Assembly: GCA_964393105.1 (NCBI GenBank)
Contig: CAYMSM010000013.1
Coordinates: 1 to 7,769, forward strand
DNA length: 7,769 bases
From: CALMEC01 sp964393105
Lineage (GTDB): Bacteria > Actinomycetota > Thermoleophilia > Miltoncostaeales > Miltoncostaeaceae
Reading direction: 5' to 3'
Under the pieces are notes generated by a model, which worked only from the letters and a program-made list of their open reading frames with translations, searched no databases and was not told where the DNA came from. The position numbers and the translations under genes are program-made. Shown piece after piece: positions 6,708-7,769 of this stretch; the first letter of the stretch is position 1, and the number at the start of each line of letters is the position of its first letter.

Positions 6708-6827
6708 TTACCGTCCGGTGCGAGTGCTGGTGGTGCCGTTGGTGCTGGTGCTCGACGAGCGGCTGCGACGGGCGGGGGTGCTGAGGGAAAACCGGCTGCG
6801 CCGGCGGCGACGTCGTCCACGTGACAT
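6708..6827 (-). CDS. 39-residue Arg/Ser/Thr-rich basic peptide (small ORF)
   Basis: ATG at 6827 to TAA at 6708-6710. The peptide starts MSRGRRRRRRSRFSLSTP and by my count has 13 Arg, 10 Ser and 7 Thr of 39, with no Lys, Asp, Glu, Cys, Tyr or Trp; Phe13 is the only aromatic. Coding evidence is contextual: the sequence AAGGAG sits seven bases before the ATG, better than any other site in the window; the stop is TAA; a strong terminator hairpin follows within 20 bp; and the secreted-protein gene lies 60 bp upstream on the same strand. No promoter is visible in that gap, so it is probably cotranscribed. Composition resembles protamine-like or SR-type nucleic-acid-binding peptides, and it is also a conceivable kinase substrate. 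Neither role is shown. I do not recognise a family. Confidence 0.65.
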   Translation of the reverse strand: MSRGRRRRRRSRFSLSTPARRSRSSSTSTNGTTSTRTGR

Positions 6828-6834
6828 GAGAATG

Positions 6835-6840
6835 CTCCTT
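6835..6840 (-). promoter_or_regulatory. Strong Shine-Dalgarno of the 39-residue peptide gene
   Basis: AAGGAG on the minus strand, spaced seven bases from the ATG at 6827. It is the closest match to the anti-Shine-Dalgarno in the window at ideal distance, and it is the main reason to accept the short gene and fix its start. Confidence 0.7.
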
Positions 6841-6887
6841 CGGTTGGTGAGGGGACTGTCGGTTGACGGAACTGGAGAAAGGTTGAA

Positions 6888-7271
6888 TCAGAACGATGCG
6901 CGGAGCGAGCACACGGCGCCGTTGGCGCGTGTTGCCCGAGCCGTGATGACATCCGTGCCCGACTTGTTGTTGAGGAGTCGGCGGACACTGAACGAGCCGC
7001 TGGGGGCCCGCGTCACAGCCGAGCCCTTGGAGACGGTCACGCCGGGGCGACCGAGCGACCAACGCCACGAGACGCCGTTGCGGTTCTGGTCGACCTCGAA
7101 CTCGACTTCGATCTTGCCGTTCTCAGGGCTCAACTTGAGCTTGGCCGAGCTGTTGTCCGTGCAGCGTGACCGGACGATTACGTCCCGGCCGTCCTTCGCC
7201 AGCGCTGCAGGCAGCGGGGCCATACTTGCAACTGCGATCACTGATGCGATTGTCCGGCGTGCCATCTTCAT
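6888..7271 (-). CDS. Secreted small two-cysteine protein, probable beta-sandwich, unknown function
   Basis: Predicted 127-residue exported protein. Residues 1-25 are a signal peptide: MKMARR basic start, hydrophobic TIASVIAVASMAPL, and a likely signal peptidase I site after ALA (23-25). The mature part, about 102 residues, alternates short strand-like segments (DVIVRSRC, AKLKLSPENGKIEVEFEVDQ, VSWRWSLG, GSFSVRRLL, VITARAT, AVCSLRASF). It has only two cysteines, Cys37 and Cys121, near its ends, which suggests one disulphide closing an Ig-like sandwich. I recall similar proteins, with a KLKLSPENG..IEVEFEVDQN..G core, from related actinobacteria; their function is not known to me. The ATG at 7271 is chosen because GGAG sits six bases upstream; ATG 7265 is too far from it. 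The 39-residue peptide gene follows after 60 bp. Confidence 0.82.
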   Translation of the reverse strand: MKMARRTIASVIAVASMAPLPAALAKDGRDVIVRSRCTDNSSAKLKLSPENGKIEVEFEVDQNRNGVSWRWSLGRPGVTVSKGSAVTRAPSGSFSVRRLLNNKSGTDVITARATRANGAVCSLRASF

Positions 7272-7315
7272 CGTTTGCTCCCTGGTTGCGCTGGTGTGTG
7301 CTTTCAACACTCAGA

Positions 7316-7392
7316 ACGCTAGGAGCACGTCCGTCAGGCGTGGGCAAACCCAGGGCAACGTTCGTCCAACCAAAGGTGTGCGTTTGGCAAAT
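7316..7392 (-). promoter_or_regulatory. Candidate promoter/operator of the secreted-protein gene, with three TTGCC repeats
   Basis: On the minus strand the upstream region carries TTGCC at three places: plus-strand GGCAA at 7343-7347, 7354-7358 and 7386-7390. The first two belong to GGGCAA copies exactly 11 bp apart; the third is about three helical turns further. A TAnnnT-type -10 candidate, TAGCGT, lies at 7321-7316, but the nearest TTGCCC is 20 bp away, too far for a classic -35. The repeats may therefore be an activator site. The half-site resembles those upstream of the response regulator (3481-3509). Confidence 0.3.
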
Positions 7393-7769
7393 ACGCACTG
7401 CGCAACCACGGTCACCGCCCGTCATTGCGCTTCAGCGTGTGAACGCCTGGCCGGTGTCAACCTCTGCGTGTCACGCGCCGCGGGCGGGCGGCCACGCCCG
7501 ACATTCCTGACACCCTGTGTTGAGGCGGGGCGGAGTGCACGCGGGCGTCACCGAACGGGGAAGCGCTGCGTGGCCCGTTGGCCTTCGCGGCGTACGGCCC
7601 GCCGCCTGCTGATCGTGCTGTCGGGTCGGCTAGTGGTGCGACATCGAAATAACGGTGGAGTCTCCGTGGCTGCGAGCGTCGCGATACGGCGTCCTCGGCA
7701 TCGCGAATATGTCCAATATTCCCGACGGCCTGCGTCCACCGCCTCGCTCGCTCTCGCTCACGGATACTG
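7393..7769. other. Right-flank region without a convincing gene
   Basis: Open frames here are short, rich in Arg and Pro, and lack the strong G/C third-position bias of the real genes. I see no tRNA, rRNA or mobile-element ends. Structure present: a 6-bp GC hairpin CGGGCG / CGCCCG at 7485-7500 with a tetraloop, a 6-bp AACGGG / CCCGTT repeat around 7554-7579, and an AT-rich palindrome at 7701-7725. A plus-strand gene could start just inside or past the right edge: a GTG at 7666 with GGAG five bases upstream and an ATG at 7709 both stay open to the edge, but neither looks coding enough to call. Confidence 0.5.
7701..7725. repeat. AT-rich operator-like palindrome
   Basis: Arms TCGCGAATAT (7701-7710) and ATATTCCCGA (7716-7725) are reverse complements at nine of ten positions, around a 5-nt centre GTCCA. 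It stands out as an A/T-rich island in GC-rich DNA. Size and symmetry suit a dimeric repressor such as a TetR or MarR family protein, presumably acting on a gene to the right of the window. No such gene is visible here. Confidence 0.5.

Noticed and set aside
5874..6824. Long plus-strand frame opposite the ABC exporter
   Set aside because: No domain, composition mirrors the antisense of a hydrophobic membrane region, and it crosses the exporter start, the terminator palindrome and the small peptide gene.
7485..7500. Short GC hairpin CGGGCG / CGCCCG as a terminator
   Set aside because: Only 6 bp and no gene ends near it on either strand; such stems are frequent by chance at this GC content.
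7548..7739. Minus-strand 63-residue frame in the right flank
   Set aside because: Arg-rich, no domain, weak third-position GC bias and no good ribosome binding site.
7666..7769. Possible plus-strand gene starts at GTG 7666 or ATG 7709 running off the right edge
   Set aside because: GTG 7666 has GGAG upstream, but the translation is not protein-like. ATG 7709 reads MSNIPDGLRPPP and has no ribosome binding site. Too little sequence to decide; listed only as part of the right-flank note.
1..7769. CRISPR array, tRNA, rRNA, transposase or integrase
   Set aside because: I found no regularly spaced repeats, no cloverleaf-like segment and no protein motif of mobile-element enzymes.

Overview
The window is about 7.8 kb of GC-rich DNA. 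Its genes use GTG as well as ATG starts, overlap their start and stop codons, and end at GC hairpins without T-tracts. This points to a high-GC actinobacterium. The style of several proteins (kinase-only ORF behind an ABC exporter, Gly/Pro-rich tail protein, small two-cysteine secreted protein) reminds me of Thermoleophilia/Solirubrobacterales, but that placement is an inference from memory, not a search result.

Layout, left to right. (1) 2-154 (+) is the C-terminal tail of a Gly/Pro-rich protein, closed by a hairpin. (2) 314-1378 (+) is a winged-helix plus Rossmann SAM-dependent methyltransferase with its own promoter-like sequence. (3) 1375-3437 (-) is a two-component operon, response regulator then sensor kinase, joined by a GTGA overlap. 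The kinase stop and the methyltransferase stop share one CTAG palindrome. (4) 3562-3993 (+) is a small membrane-anchored protein with a Thr/Pro and Gly/Ser/Lys tail, divergent from the two-component operon and closed by a strong hairpin. (5) 4039-6620 (-) is an ABC exporter half-transporter translationally coupled (ATGA overlap) to a kinase-only Ser/Thr protein kinase. (6) 6708-7271 (-) is a secreted two-cysteine protein followed by a 39-residue Arg/Ser/Thr-only basic peptide, which has a near-ideal ribosome binding site and is closed by a 32-bp hairpin. (7) From 7272 to 7769 no convincing gene is visible, but there are promoter-like and operator-like repeats.

How the genes may work together. 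The two-component pair probably senses an envelope signal; the adjacent divergent membrane protein is the natural first candidate target. The ABC exporter and the kinase are almost certainly made together, so the kinase plausibly regulates the exporter or a cargo. The kinase is atypical: HLD instead of HRD, a degraded glycine loop, and no Ser/Thr in the activation segment before the GT. Upstream on the same strand sit the secreted protein and the tiny Arg/Ser/Thr peptide, separated from the exporter by a terminator-like hairpin. Whether these four genes form one system is speculation. The peptide, the odd kinase and the coupling are the parts most worth a second look.
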